NCBI RefSeq assembly: GCF_000237325.1
Contig: NC_017542.1
Location: forward strand, 5,326,501-5,390,500
Source: Paenibacillus polymyxa M1
GTDB taxonomy: Bacteria > Bacillota > Bacilli > Paenibacillales > Paenibacillaceae
DNA length: 64,000 bases
Direction: 5' to 3'
Shown here in pieces: positions 28,801 to 37,809 of this stretch. Made by a program: the position numbers and the translations under genes. Positions within the stretch are counted from its first letter, which is position 1. The number at the start of each line of letters is the position of its first letter. The notes under the pieces are model-generated. The model had not been told where the DNA came from. It searched no databases and saw only the letters and a list, made by a program, of their open reading frames with translations.

Positions 28801-29910
28801 AACCGCAGATGCATTGGAACTCGTTCCATTTGCAAAACCTACACTCAGAGATGCACGAATCAAGTGGTCGGTTACGATGCCATCAGGTACAGTTACCTGG
28901 AACGGATATAATTTGTAACCAGTAGATGTAACAACATTTGCTGTATCAATCGTAGCATCAATTCCATTGGTATCACCAATTGCGCTACCGTTATTACTTA
29001 CATCCGTAAATCTAGCATTAATTTTACTTACTACTGGATCAGTTGCTCCGGAAGGAACCAGAACATTACCTTTCAAAACCACACCGCTCGTAGACGATAC
29101 AGTAAAGTCAGGCGAAGTCGTCAGATCAGCAGACACATTTCCGTCCTTGTTCAAAGTCAGATCAGAAAATTCAGGTTTACCCGTATAAATCGTGATTTCA
29201 CGCGTAACCGTAAGAGCCTGAGTTCCGTTACCCACTTTAATCGTCACTATATTTTTACCCGGGCTGAGTACAACACTTCCTGTTAGCTTATAGCTGGTAT
29301 AGGAGTTAACAGTATACGTATTGCTACTTTTTGTAGAAGTAAGCGTTACACTGTCAGCATTAGGCGCCGTACCTTGAATGACTACTTTCACATCATCCGT
29401 ACCGCTATTTCGTGCGTCTGTCAGTACCGCCGTTTGATTCTCAACTAACTGCTGGGTTTCACCATTCAGTGTGGCAGACAGATCATACAGCTTGGGTCCA
29501 TCCTGATACTCAATGTAAATGGAGTCCTTCATTTCAGCCGAATTTTGACTACTTTGGAATGTAATTCGGTTCAAACCAGGAAACAGTTTAATGTCTGAAA
29601 TTTGAATCGTAGAGCCATTGACCGTAATTCCGCCCTTTTGACTCTCATTTTTATTAACTACGTTAAGGTTTGTTCCATTTTTAGAGAGTTGGAATACACT
29701 ATACGATATAGTACTTCCATTCACTCCGTTAATCGTACCGTTAACTGTAACACGGTCGGTATTTACCATTCTGGCCGAATCCGCATCATATTTTTCATTT
29801 GGAAAAATGAAATAAGTTCCTGTCGCAGCATGAGCCGTACCTACCAGGGCCGCCGGCACCAAGCCAATGATGAGACCAACCGTCAGCAACATGGATAGCA
29901 ATCGTTTCAA
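25897..29910 (-). CDS. SLH-domain cell-surface protein
   Basis: 1337 aa, secreted and wall-bound. A signal peptide (KRLLSMLLTVGLIIGLVPAA, cut near AHAATG) is followed by a long beta-rich region of probable Ig-like modules, then about 200 C-terminal residues with three SLH repeats (YARDYIEAILAKGVMNPMDP; YRYIETAARAGIVKGSQP; YYAQASVLAIAKKGFITGSP). SLH repeats bind pyruvylated secondary wall polymer, and csaB, which makes that pyruvyl group, lies about 2.2 kb upstream. I choose TTG 29910: AAAGGAGG lies 8 nt upstream and it gives a clean signal peptide. The frame is open 24 codons further up but without ribosome site. It could be an S-layer or adhesion protein. Confidence 0.88.
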   Translation of the reverse strand: MKRLLSMLLTVGLIIGLVPAALVGTAHAATGTYFIFPNEKYDADSARMVNTDRVTVNGTINGVNGSTISYSVFQLSKNGTNLNVVNKNESQKGGITVNGSTIQISDIKLFPGLNRITFQSSQNSAEMKDSIYIEYQDGPKLYDLSATLNGETQQLVENQTAVLTDARNSGTDDVKVVIQGTAPNADSVTLTSTKSSNTYTVNSYTSYKLTGSVVLSPGKNIVTIKVGNGTQALTVTREITIYTGKPEFSDLTLNKDGNVSADLTTSPDFTVSSTSGVVLKGNVLVPSGATDPVVSKINARFTDVSNNGSAIGDTNGIDATIDTANVVTSTGYKLYPFQVTVPDGIVTDHLIRASLSVGFANGTSSNASAVQFTLRSSTQPYIDDVNFLPDFNNQLLNRIKGSGSDQAAALDEAMKLTGSSMKNKTTDAPSVPVGMEFIIVNGTPGSINELSGVSVNPVGPAQDVIRTINGKSTQVKKVVAYVDTLPKEGQNVLNFYLNDSSKLIKATVNLLQGPFMKYDTIYDGQQIPLNTSNANLNTYKLDQLGYFKGKLLDVSNAADIHYTGSNRNVFLYVNNVLVDLDGSGANFKLAASSYDAAANALANGNNEIKFVFKPGIEYSNTVKVNFTQTNIPVIPVPNTQGIIPFTPVSGLSNTPKYSEIAPKSKDANFTKVDDTNYNTSLKNINIFGTFSIADLGKADQVSGSLSDIANKDQYILEIKGSDDSEVNWTLNNEFFSAEDAKTAYNSGATTDKFTSKDLKDLLVYYHPDKKYFSFVLKNQTISQDGTPVAYNITLYNSGKSGPFATFRLQVSGQSTSFDILRPLPEKRIVNQNFVQVVVNVGNADSVMVGKEKAVQEGFDSDYDGTVDYPSTYKAIVTGLKANKDNKIDVVVTVGKEKLKQTITVKYVPTNIPGEQYMEAMKTSHKVFDGNLTLAFAKGTSLIRRDYDQPQQFKNQVFSGHTLYFAIANSEDGVVDRHEFETEKALSDMRSLIADGSKYFNRDFPSRFTKSSPVFWIDPGTADDIKTDAYDPVTYGADPYQLANKSQNDSSKIKNFYWRDPSNELVPSKRATLTLTYDSSIAQDAGKQMTVFYFDSDLKDWQNIGGVVDPKKHTIKVPFDRFGYYVVAKVGETYSDVIKHKYARDYIEAILAKGVMNPMDPINSFGPDSYIKRGEFTSMIVKGLQIPLNFSGAKHFDDVSIPNTISADALYDYRYIETAARAGIVKGSQPRIFMPEDVITRQDAAVIIAKALNLKLETDHDKIMKNLSKTFKDADKIDYYAQASVLAIAKKGFITGSPVDASDLKKGYMFNPTSLTLRGDAAIIVAKVMADKKLLPKI

Positions 29911-30039
29911 ATCATTGTCCTCCTTTGATTCTGTCGCACCTTGGGGTACGTAATCATTCATTACTTTTTTTATCGGTAGCAAACATACAAAAAATTAGTA
30001 AATTCTCAAAAAAGGAGGGAGTTTTTTTACAGCAAACAT

Positions 30040-30085
30040 CAAAAAAGCCTTCAAACCTGCGGTATACCGCTAAGCTTGAAGGCTT
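30040..30085 (-). terminator. Terminator of tagO
   Basis: AAGCCTTCAA (30045-30054) pairs with TTGAAGGCTT (30076-30085) around an inner GCGGTATACCGC palindrome; T-rich end on the minus strand. Confidence 0.87.
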
Positions 30086-30100
30086 ACATTTAAATTAAAA

Positions 30101-31231
30101 TTATAATTTCGATCGCGTCTGGGAATCTGGTTTAGCCAACAACCGAATTAGTGTGTTAAGAACAGGACGTTTGGTTTTGCCAACGAGACCAATAACTTCT
30201 GCTCCGATCTGTAGGAAGAACATCATGATACATATCACGACAAAGGTGACCCAGTTTGCTTCATTAAGCGCAGCCGACGATTGGATAACGGCTAATATAC
30301 CGAAAAATACAGCAATACCGTAGATAATCAACACCGTCTGTCTGTGACTGAAGCCTAGTTCGCGCAAGCAGTGATGCAAATGGCCTTTATCCGGTGAGAA
30401 TATCGGTTTTTTCTGCAACTTGCGACGAATAATAGCAAAAAATGTATCTGACAAAGGCACACCGATAATAATCAATGGCGTAATAAATGATACGATAGCA
30501 ATTTGCTTGAAACCAAGCATTGAAAGCATAGCTAGAGAGAAACCTAAAAATAAGGACCCTGTATCACCCATAAATATTTTTGCAGGATGAAAGTTAAAAA
30601 ATAAAAATCCGATAATACTACCTAACAGCACAAGGCAAAGCATCGCCACCATGTAATTGCCCATTAGTAGTGACATCACAGCGATCGTTCCAATCGCAAT
30701 TCCTGAGACACCTGCAGCTAGTCCATCCAGACCGTCAATCAAATTGATAGCATTGGTCACACCTACGATCCAAAATATCGTAAGCGGAATGGAAATCCAG
30801 CTTTCTAAAGAAGAGTATGCATCCTGAAAAGGTACATTTACAAAATCCACACGAATATCAAAAGCAAACACGACCATACATGCCACGGCAATTTGAGCCA
30901 AAAATTTCAATTTTGCATTAAGATCAAAACGATCATCGAGAGCACCAATCAATGTAATCAGCGTACCGCCAATCAGAAAGGCTGCAATAAAGTTAATATC
31001 CCGCGAGGACAGCATTCCGTCAGGCACAAAAGGTAACATCGCCAATAAGGACAACAGAAATGCCAAGAAAATCCCCAGACCGCCAAGACGCGGCATAATT
31101 CGGGTATGTACTTTTCGGGCATTCGGCACATCGACGGCTCCAACCTTCACAGCGAACTTCTTGACAAGCGGCGTAAGTAACAGCGCAAGTCCCAGTGCCA
31201 TGATGAAACCAATAATATAGATCAATAACAT
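30101..31231 (-). CDS. tagO: Undecaprenyl-phosphate sugar-1-phosphate transferase (TagO/WecA type)
   Basis: 376 aa polytopic membrane enzyme of the MraY/WecA family with about eleven helices. It moves a GlcNAc-1-phosphate unit to undecaprenyl phosphate, the first step of wall teichoic acid or secondary wall polymer synthesis. Motifs: the Asp-Asp pair in LIGALDDRFDLN, NLIDGLDGLAAG, and FFNFHPAKIFMGDTGSLFLG, all in the usual positions. The C-terminus has a charged cytosolic tail. It precedes the SLH-protein gene and follows tagA and csaB, all in one direction, forming a wall-polymer block. Confidence 0.93.
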   Translation of the reverse strand: MLLIYIIGFIMALGLALLLTPLVKKFAVKVGAVDVPNARKVHTRIMPRLGGLGIFLAFLLSLLAMLPFVPDGMLSSRDINFIAAFLIGGTLITLIGALDDRFDLNAKLKFLAQIAVACMVVFAFDIRVDFVNVPFQDAYSSLESWISIPLTIFWIVGVTNAINLIDGLDGLAAGVSGIAIGTIAVMSLLMGNYMVAMLCLVLLGSIIGFLFFNFHPAKIFMGDTGSLFLGFSLAMLSMLGFKQIAIVSFITPLIIIGVPLSDTFFAIIRRKLQKKPIFSPDKGHLHHCLRELGFSHRQTVLIIYGIAVFFGILAVIQSSAALNEANWVTFVVICIMMFFLQIGAEVIGLVGKTKRPVLNTLIRLLAKPDSQTRSKL

Positions 31232-31368
31232 TTGATCATTCGACCCCCAATTTTAAAGCAATGCCTTTTCAGATGTAACCGCATTGAATTATACTCTGAT
31301 CAAAAATAAATACCAAGCCTCATATTCTGGCAAATTAGCGGGTTTTAAAGGCAGATTCAAGCTATTTA

Positions 31369-32142
31369 TCACACTTTTGTGACGTTTTCTTTTTCACGCA
31401 TCACTTTCACTGCGAATTTCGGCAACGCAAGCATTCTTCTGTAACGACTAGGCTCTTTTAGGAGTCTATATAACCACTCAGCTCGTAGCTTTTGAAACAG
31501 TTTAGGTGCGCGTTTTGTTTTTCCTGATATAACATCGAAACTACCGCCGACCCCCATCATCACCGGCACGCCCAGTTGTTCCTTATATTTACCAATCCAA
31601 GGTTCCTGCGTATCCGCTCCACGCGCTACAAACAACAAATCAGGATTCGCTTCACGAATAGCCCTAATCACCGCTTCATCCTCGTTAGGACCAAAAAAAC
31701 CATCGCGCTTGCCACAAACCGTAATTCCAGGATAAAGCTCATGTACCCGCTGAGCGGTCGCTTGAATCACTTCAGGCGTTGATCCAAGTAAATAAACTTT
31801 CCAATGATAGTTTTCTCCAGCTGCGAGCAATTCATGTAACAAGTCAAAACCTGCCACCCTCTCGGGTACAGGATGTCCAACATAGTTTGCAGCCCAGACC
31901 ACACCAGTTCCATCTGGAACAATCAACTCTGCCTGCTTCATCACATTCATATACACTGGATCTTCCAATGCAGCCATGACCATAATCGGATTGGCAGTGA
32001 TCACTTGATGGGGGCGGCGAGACTTCACCGCCTGAATTAATACATTTAATGTATCTTTCATATTAAGCCTTGATACCTGAACACCGAAAATCGGGACGGT
32101 AGGCACACTCGTAACCTTATCAACTGTCACTGTATCCATCAT
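31369..32142 (-). CDS. tagA: WecG/TagA/CpsF-family glycosyltransferase
   Basis: 257 aa GT26-family enzyme; TagA adds ManNAc to lipid-linked GlcNAc to complete the linkage unit of wall polymer. The family Thr and Asp sit in TANPIMV and IVPDGTGVVW, and the C-terminal region has the conserved GVGGSFDVISGKTKRAPK followed by AEWLYRLLKEPSRYRRM. The start overlaps the csaB stop (ATGATGG); ATG 32142 or 32139 would be a coupled restart, and GTG 32154 is a third option. mnaA (54874), which makes the ManNAc donor, is in the same window. Confidence 0.9.
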   Translation of the reverse strand: MMDTVTVDKVTSVPTVPIFGVQVSRLNMKDTLNVLIQAVKSRRPHQVITANPIMVMAALEDPVYMNVMKQAELIVPDGTGVVWAANYVGHPVPERVAGFDLLHELLAAGENYHWKVYLLGSTPEVIQATAQRVHELYPGITVCGKRDGFFGPNEDEAVIRAIREANPDLLFVARGADTQEPWIGKYKEQLGVPVMMGVGGSFDVISGKTKRAPKLFQKLRAEWLYRLLKEPSRYRRMLALPKFAVKVMREKENVTKV

Positions 32143-33275
32143 CCTTTGCGACACAAGTAATTAACGATATGCTGTGCTGGTAAGCGAGCCTCACTTTTTA
32201 ACAAAGCAATTGCTGCCCCTTGGCTCTCGATCCATTGACTACGCTGATCCAGCAGCCGCATAGACTCGTTAGCCAGCTTTTGCGCATCCAGTGCATCTGT
32301 AGTACCAACAGGCTGGCTACCAACACGGCTGAGGAAATGATCAATTTTGGGATCGTAGGATATACCCAACGGGGGCACTTGATGGGACGCTGCATAGATT
32401 AAGCTGTGCAGCCTCATCCCGATCATCAAACTGCATCTGCTGACCTCCAAAAGCATCTGTTGAGGATCGGTAACTTGGTCACACATACTGACAAGGCTTC
32501 CCGTCCCACTAATATCCCCCAACAAATCCATTACCATCCTTGAAGCCTGTTCATCGTCAGGTAAATGGAATGGTAAGAAACGCAAGTGAACACGGCGTTC
32601 CGCAGCTAATCTTTTTAAGCCGTCTGCAATAGCCGTTAAATCGCGTTGTTCCTTATCCCAGTAGCGTACAGAAATGCCGACGACTGGGAGTTCATCCTCA
32701 TCAGTCTCAGTTGCAGCATCATGCAGCTCGGAACCGGAGGGCAAAGGAAGCCCCATTACAGGATCAGGAACAACCTCGACAACCGGACGTTTCAGTTTCA
32801 TGGTACTCAGCAAAGCAGCAGATTGCTCATCTCTGACGGAAACATATTCACAGCGTTGAAATACAGATCGGATCATAGGATAAAATATTTTCCGTTGTAC
32901 TGGGCCCATGCCCTGAGCGTATACAAACGTTGGCTTTCCAGCCCATTGAGCCAGTTTCAGAATCGCCAGATAATACGGAATGCTTTTAGGGCTTGTAGCA
33001 TCCTGGAGCAGACTCCCGCCGCCACTAATGAGCCCGTCACTGTTTTTAATCGCTCTCCGCACTTCTCCCAGGCTCATACGCGGAACAGCTTCTACTCCGT
33101 ACATTTTCTGTGTCCAAGCAGGGTCAGAAGATAGAACAACAGGCTTGATCGTAATCCCCGCCTGACGGCTTTCCTCTTCTAAAGCAGTCAATATCGACTT
33201 GAGCACCGCTTCATCCCCACTATTGTGAAACCCGTAATAACCCGAGATTATTATCGTTTTAGCTGTGGTGACCAT
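32139..33275 (-). CDS. csaB: Polysaccharide pyruvyl transferase CsaB
   Basis: 378 aa. CsaB transfers pyruvate from phosphoenolpyruvate to the secondary cell-wall polymer; the ketal is the ligand for SLH domains. It opens TIIISGYYGFHNSGDEAVL, contains GGGSLLQDATSPKSIPYYL and YAQGMGPVQRK, and near the end MIGMRLHSLIYAASHQVP, all typical of the family. It overlaps the upstream DUF5693 gene by 25 bp and the downstream tagA by a few bp, so the three are very likely cotranscribed. ATG 33275 is likely; in-frame starts at ATG 33287 and GTG 33305 exist. Confidence 0.92.
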   Translation of the reverse strand: MVTTAKTIIISGYYGFHNSGDEAVLKSILTALEEESRQAGITIKPVVLSSDPAWTQKMYGVEAVPRMSLGEVRRAIKNSDGLISGGGSLLQDATSPKSIPYYLAILKLAQWAGKPTFVYAQGMGPVQRKIFYPMIRSVFQRCEYVSVRDEQSAALLSTMKLKRPVVEVVPDPVMGLPLPSGSELHDAATETDEDELPVVGISVRYWDKEQRDLTAIADGLKRLAAERRVHLRFLPFHLPDDEQASRMVMDLLGDISGTGSLVSMCDQVTDPQQMLLEVSRCSLMIGMRLHSLIYAASHQVPPLGISYDPKIDHFLSRVGSQPVGTTDALDAQKLANESMRLLDQRSQWIESQGAAIALLKSEARLPAQHIVNYLCRKG

Positions 33276-35269
33276 TTCTTCCAACATCCTTCCAGCACTT
33301 GCCACACGACAATTGCGATGATTCCCAGCACCAATCCAAATCCCAATCCCAACAGCCCACGACTAAACGAGAGTGCTGCTGGAGAGTGAATGTGAGCAAA
33401 GGTATCGACCATCGAGGCTTGACCAATAGCAGCTATGATCAGCAAATAGATTGCTTTGCGATATTTCAAAGCCAGGAATGCCCCTGCAATAAACAGTGGG
33501 TGAGCCATTAAGAATTCCTTATTGCGCGGACGTACACCAAACGCATTCTCCAGGAAGTTACGGAAAACCAGCTCGGTGTTCGACACCGTACCTGCGTTTC
33601 CAGTACGAGTCAAATAGTAGTAGCCAGCCGCTGCGATAACAGCCAGTGCGATAACCCATAATACAGTAATCGGCGTACGTAGCAGTTTGGTGATTTCCTC
33701 CCGTATAGAAACGCCACGATAAAAGAAAATATAAATCGCCGCCAAGAAGATCGGCAGAATGTGAAGCAAGCTTACACCTCTAAATTGGTTTAACACCAGG
33801 CTGTAGGCAATGCTGTTCAACAGCGCAATAACAAAAGGCACTGCAGCCAGCGACAAGATCGCTGTCTGTACGTACAGTATAAGCGTGCGAGTCAATCGTT
33901 GACCTACAGAAAGTTCAGGCCCCTGTTCACGTTTAATTCTGATCGTACGCACTGCAATGATCATCGCAACCGTAGGTCCGCTAATCGCTGCAAGCAGCGC
34001 CAAACCTTGTTCCATCAAGCTGGAGTTCAAAACATAAAGCCCAGCAGAACCAACCAAACCGAGTGCAAATGCCAGCAAAGTCAATGCCGGAACGAAATAG
34101 GACACCATAATGGAGAAGAAGGCTAGTGCACCCAGTACGACGATCATTTTGAGATAGCGCTGAATGGAGGAATCGACCACTTGGAACGGTTCAGCTTGTC
34201 CCAGTTCAAACCCTTTTTTCTCCATTCGTTGTACAGCGTTGCCCGGTTTGTCTAAGCTGTGGATCAGGTTATCAACCGAGTCTTTCACCTTGGCCTCAGC
34301 AACACTGCGGCTAGGCGCGGTATTCAGATACAACATGCGAATATTCCGATCCTTGGTGGCGAGTGCAAAACGATCGGCCAACGTTTCCACATCGAGTGTT
34401 GAATCTTTATCACTTAGTGAGTATAGACGCACAACATTATAGTGGATATCGTAAGCGAGCTTATTGAAGCCTGCCTGCGGTTTCTTTAAGTTTTCGATAG
34501 CAGCTAGGCCGATATCGTATTTGTTCAGCAATTTAGCAAATGCCGCTAAGCTATGCTCTTTCTCGTTATCAGTAAAGCCTTTGACTGAATCCCCTTCAAA
34601 CAAAATGCGCTTTACACCATTTTGCTGAAAGGAAGCCAGCATCTCTTCCGTCAACTCCTGGTTATAGGGAAGGCTGTCACTCATGCGTGGAACAATAAAA
34701 AAACCTTTACTCCGGAGCTGCTTCATAGCAATCGGGTCAGGCTGCATAGGCTTGAGATACGCATCCTCTGGGGATGTTTCCACAACAAGCCCTTCCTGTC
34801 CCTGATAACTCCACGGCTTTACGTTGATGCCCAGACTTGTAAACGTACGTAAAATTAACGGCTTTAGTGCTTCAGCATTTTCTTTGTCAGCGAAAACAAC
34901 GTACGTATAATTCTCATTTGCAGGTGAAAGACGTTTTTCCAGATCCGCAACATTCTGAGTCGTATAAGTTACAATGCGGCCCGCTTTACGGAAATCATCC
35001 AACGTACTTTCATACATCGCCATGCTGTTCACACCAGCCTGTTGTAAGCGGTCAAGCTGCTCATTCAGATAGTCCTGCGGATGAGCCTGATACGAAGCCG
35101 CCTCCGTCAAATCCCGATAATCGAATACAATCTCTACTTTTTTACTCGAGGATTCTGTCTTTACACGATCGGCGATAACTGGAATGGAAGCCAGCAAGCC
35201 AACCGCAACCAGAATCCACAACCATTTTCGAGAAGCTGTATTCCAATACTGCCATTTCTGATACACCAA
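33251..35269 (-). CDS. DUF5693 multispanning membrane protein
   Basis: 672 aa. One helix at residues 17-33 (KWLWILVAVGLLASIPVI), then about 330 residues of extracytoplasmic domain, then around eight membrane helices from about 375 to the end. The outside domain has FDYRDLTEAASYQAH and repeated alpha/beta segments resembling a TIM-barrel-like fold. This family is found beside csaB in Bacillales, suggesting a part in making or exporting the pyruvylated wall polymer; the biochemical role is not known to me. GTG 35269 has AAGGAGG 8 nt upstream. Its leader is long and highly structured. Confidence 0.85.
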   Translation of the reverse strand: MVYQKWQYWNTASRKWLWILVAVGLLASIPVIADRVKTESSSKKVEIVFDYRDLTEAASYQAHPQDYLNEQLDRLQQAGVNSMAMYESTLDDFRKAGRIVTYTTQNVADLEKRLSPANENYTYVVFADKENAEALKPLILRTFTSLGINVKPWSYQGQEGLVVETSPEDAYLKPMQPDPIAMKQLRSKGFFIVPRMSDSLPYNQELTEEMLASFQQNGVKRILFEGDSVKGFTDNEKEHSLAAFAKLLNKYDIGLAAIENLKKPQAGFNKLAYDIHYNVVRLYSLSDKDSTLDVETLADRFALATKDRNIRMLYLNTAPSRSVAEAKVKDSVDNLIHSLDKPGNAVQRMEKKGFELGQAEPFQVVDSSIQRYLKMIVVLGALAFFSIMVSYFVPALTLLAFALGLVGSAGLYVLNSSLMEQGLALLAAISGPTVAMIIAVRTIRIKREQGPELSVGQRLTRTLILYVQTAILSLAAVPFVIALLNSIAYSLVLNQFRGVSLLHILPIFLAAIYIFFYRGVSIREEITKLLRTPITVLWVIALAVIAAAGYYYLTRTGNAGTVSNTELVFRNFLENAFGVRPRNKEFLMAHPLFIAGAFLALKYRKAIYLLIIAAIGQASMVDTFAHIHSPAALSFSRGLLGLGFGLVLGIIAIVVWQVLEGCWKKWSPQLKR

Positions 35270-35288
35270 AGAACCTCCTTAATATTCG

Positions 35289-35365
35289 GGATTTTGCAAA
35301 ATTCAATGCTGCCCACCTTGCCATTCTACTCTTGAGTAGGCCACTCATTGAATTTTGCAAAATCC
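35289..35365. repeat. 20-bp perfect inverted repeat in the DUF5693 leader
   Basis: GGATTTTGCAAAATTCAATG (35289-35308) is matched exactly by its reverse complement at 35346-35365. Each arm contains the self-palindrome ATTTTGCAAAAT, and the 37-nt loop contains CTACTC-TT-GAGTAG. Confidence 0.9.
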
Positions 35366-35430
35366 TCCGTTGCCGGAATAAGCCTATTTTTCCAAAGCCT
35401 CTTCCAGGTTATTCTGCAATACAGAGAAAT

Positions 35431-35467
35431 GACCTCCACGGCGTACTGCCCTTTGCCGTGAGAGGTC
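35431..35467 (-). promoter_or_regulatory. Strong hairpin in the DUF5693 leader
   Basis: GACCTC-CACGGC (35431-35442) pairs with GCCGTG-A-GAGGTC (35455-35467), a 12-bp stem with one bulge and a 12-nt loop. No U run follows, so it is not a simple terminator. Confidence 0.65.
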
Positions 35468-35508
35468 ACCGATTACTTATTCCATATCTAATTACCTTAA
35501 CCTATTCT

Positions 35509-35537
35509 ATTATAAAGGGAATTTTCTCAAGCGTCTA
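35509..35537 (-). promoter_or_regulatory. Probable promoter of the DUF5693-csaB-tagA operon
   Basis: TAGACG (35537-35532), a 17-nt spacer and perfect TATAAT (35514-35509), overlapping the end of the phosphoglucomutase gene; predicted leader about 230 nt. Confidence 0.55.
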
Positions 35538-37245
35538 CGCGGGCCATAACAGCATCGACCAGCTGACCGATTCTTTGCTCCGCGTCTGACAGCGAGGAAC
35601 CACGTACTGCAAAGTATACTTTGATTTTAGGCTCTGTGCCCGAAGGACGCAGGCAGAACCAAGAACCGTCCTCCAATAAAAACTTGAGTACGTTTTCCTG
35701 CGGAAGCCCGTCCAAGCCTTGCGAGTAGTCCAGTACTTTGTCTACCTTTACACCTGCAATCTCTTGAGGTGCGTTGCTGCGCCAATCCGTCATTTTGCTC
35801 TGGATTTGCTCCACTCCATCCTTACCCTTGAGTGTACGAGACTCCAGCTTCTCAAGGAAGTAGCCAAACTGCTGGTACAGCTCTTGTAAAACATCATAGA
35901 GCGTCTTGCCTTGCGTGCTGTAATAAGCAGCAGCTTCGGCGATCAGCATGGCCGCCAAGACAGCATCCTTGTCACGTGCGTAATTTCCTGCCAGATAGCC
36001 GTAGCTCTCTTCATAGCCAAACAGGTAGGTATACTCGCCAGTTTGCTCAAACTGGTTCATTTTCTCGCCAATATACTTGAAGCCGGTTAGCGTGTTAAAC
36101 ACTGTTGCTCCAAAATGTTCGGCAATGACTGCACCCATTTCGCTAGTTACGATAGTTTTGATAACTGCACCATTATTCGGAAGCTTGCCAGTTTCTTTCA
36201 GTTGATTCAGCAAGTAGTAAACCATAATTGCGCCGGACTGATTACCGGACAATACCACATATTCGCCATCACGGTTTTTCACAACTGCCCCCATACGGTC
36301 AGCATCAGGGTCTGTTCCGATCAATAGATCTGCACCAATTTTCTCACCCAGCGCAATGGCCAGCTTGAACGCATCACGTTCTTCCGGATTAGGCGACTTA
36401 ACGGTCGAAAATTCTGCATCTGGCTGCTCTTGCTCAGGCACAATATGCACCTGTTCAAAACCGATTTTCTCCAGTACACGACGAACAGGTATATTTCCAG
36501 TGCCATGAAGAGGTGTAAACACAACTTTAAAGTTCTTGCCCGGTCCAGCTGCAATCAGTTCTCGGTTCACACTCACACCGGCTACCGTATCCACAAACGC
36601 TTCATCTTCCTCTTCTCCAAGCCAAATCAACAATCCCTGTGCCTCTGCTTCTTCACGTGTCAGACTTTTGATGTCAGCAAAAGAAGGAACCTCACGAATA
36701 TAGCCAATCACCTTTTCAGCCTGATCTGGAACAAGCTGACCACCTTCATTATTGTATACCTTGTAACCATTATACTCGGGAGGATTGTGACTCGCCGTGA
36801 CAACAATTCCTCCACTGGCTCCCAAATGACGTACACTAAACGAAAGCTGTGGCGTTGGACGCAAGGAAGGGAACAACTTAGCTACGATACCATTGCCCGC
36901 CAGCACCAAAGCTGCATCCAAAGCAAACTCTGGCGAAAAATGACGCGAATCATGTGCAATGACAACCGAAGGTTTTCCTTCTTTGCCAGCATGCTGCTCT
37001 AAAATATAGCGAGCGAGCCCTTGAGTCGCACGTCCGATCACATAACGATTCATCCGGTTACTGCCTGCCCCAATCACTCCACGTAGACCGCCTGTACCGA
37101 ATTCCAGTTCTTTGTAAAAGCGATCCTCTAGTTCCTGGTCGTTGCCTTGCAATGCGCGCAACTCCTGTTTGGTTTCTTCATCAATATAAGGGTCTTGCAG
37201 CCAGCTCTCAATGCCTTCTAATGCTTTTTTACTCAACTGCGTCAT
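35527..37245 (-). CDS. pgcA: Alpha-phosphoglucomutase / phosphomannomutase
   Basis: 572 aa phosphohexomutase that interconverts glucose-1-phosphate and glucose-6-phosphate for UDP-glucose and wall polymer synthesis. The phosphoserine loop TASHNPPEYNG has S152; the metal site is TDPDADRMG near residue 310; the sugar-binding loop GYEESYGYL near 415 and the phosphate-binding RPSGTEPKIKVY near the C-terminus are intact. The length matches PgcA of B. subtilis. The start has GGAGAGGGG upstream. It follows fabZ by 97 bp. Confidence 0.93.
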   Translation of the reverse strand: MTQLSKKALEGIESWLQDPYIDEETKQELRALQGNDQELEDRFYKELEFGTGGLRGVIGAGSNRMNRYVIGRATQGLARYILEQHAGKEGKPSVVIAHDSRHFSPEFALDAALVLAGNGIVAKLFPSLRPTPQLSFSVRHLGASGGIVVTASHNPPEYNGYKVYNNEGGQLVPDQAEKVIGYIREVPSFADIKSLTREEAEAQGLLIWLGEEEDEAFVDTVAGVSVNRELIAAGPGKNFKVVFTPLHGTGNIPVRRVLEKIGFEQVHIVPEQEQPDAEFSTVKSPNPEERDAFKLAIALGEKIGADLLIGTDPDADRMGAVVKNRDGEYVVLSGNQSGAIMVYYLLNQLKETGKLPNNGAVIKTIVTSEMGAVIAEHFGATVFNTLTGFKYIGEKMNQFEQTGEYTYLFGYEESYGYLAGNYARDKDAVLAAMLIAEAAAYYSTQGKTLYDVLQELYQQFGYFLEKLESRTLKGKDGVEQIQSKMTDWRSNAPQEIAGVKVDKVLDYSQGLDGLPQENVLKFLLEDGSWFCLRPSGTEPKIKVYFAVRGSSLSDAEQRIGQLVDAVMARVDA

Positions 37246-37342
37246 ACGGAATTTCCCCTCTCCATTTTTGGGTTGTCAAAACAGGATCTCTATGTACACA
37301 TGCACTCGGTTCAGACGTCGTGCTTATGTCGGCAGCGCTTGT

Positions 37343-37789
37343 CTATTGGGGTGGGTCTGATAAGGCAAACATAATCTCGCCTTCAGCTACTACTGTGTCG
37401 CCCACTTTCGCCGTAGCTTTCCCTTTACCAAAAGCACCTTTAGAACGAGTGATTTCCACTTCAAGTGTCAGCGTATCCCCAGGGACTACCTGTCCACGGA
37501 AACGGAAACCGTCCAACCCTGCCAAAAAGCCGATTTTGCCGCGATTGCTCTCTAGGTGCAGTAATGCGACTGCTCCGACTTGAGCCAACGCTTCAGTGAT
37601 CAACACACCAGGCATAACGGGATAACCCGGAAAATGTCCAATGAAATGGGGCTCAGTCATCGTTACATTTTTAATGCCTACTGCTCTTTTACCTTCCTCC
37701 AGTTCAATAATACGGTCCACCAACAAAAATGGCGGTCGATGCGGAATAATCTCCTGAATTTGATTAACATCCAATTGCAATTTGTCCAT
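37343..37789 (-). CDS. fabZ: 3-hydroxyacyl-ACP dehydratase FabZ
   Basis: 148 aa hot-dog-fold dehydratase of fatty-acid elongation (3-hydroxyacyl-ACP to trans-2-enoyl-ACP). Catalytic H52 lies in [15 protein letters not shown] and E66 in [11 protein letters not shown]. Length and motifs are standard. B. subtilis also has fabZ (ywpB) after flhO-flhP, so the position is conserved. An AGGAG site lies 12 nt before ATG 37789. Confidence 0.95.
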   Translation of the reverse strand: MDKLQLDVNQIQEIIPHRPPFLLVDRIIELEEGKRAVGIKNVTMTEPHFIGHFPGYPVMPGVLITEALAQVGAVALLHLESNRGKIGFLAGLDGFRFRGQVVPGDTLTLEVEITRSKGAFGKGKATAKVGDTVVAEGEIMFALSDPPQ

Positions 37790-37809
37790 TTACCTTAATA
37801 ACTCCTCTC

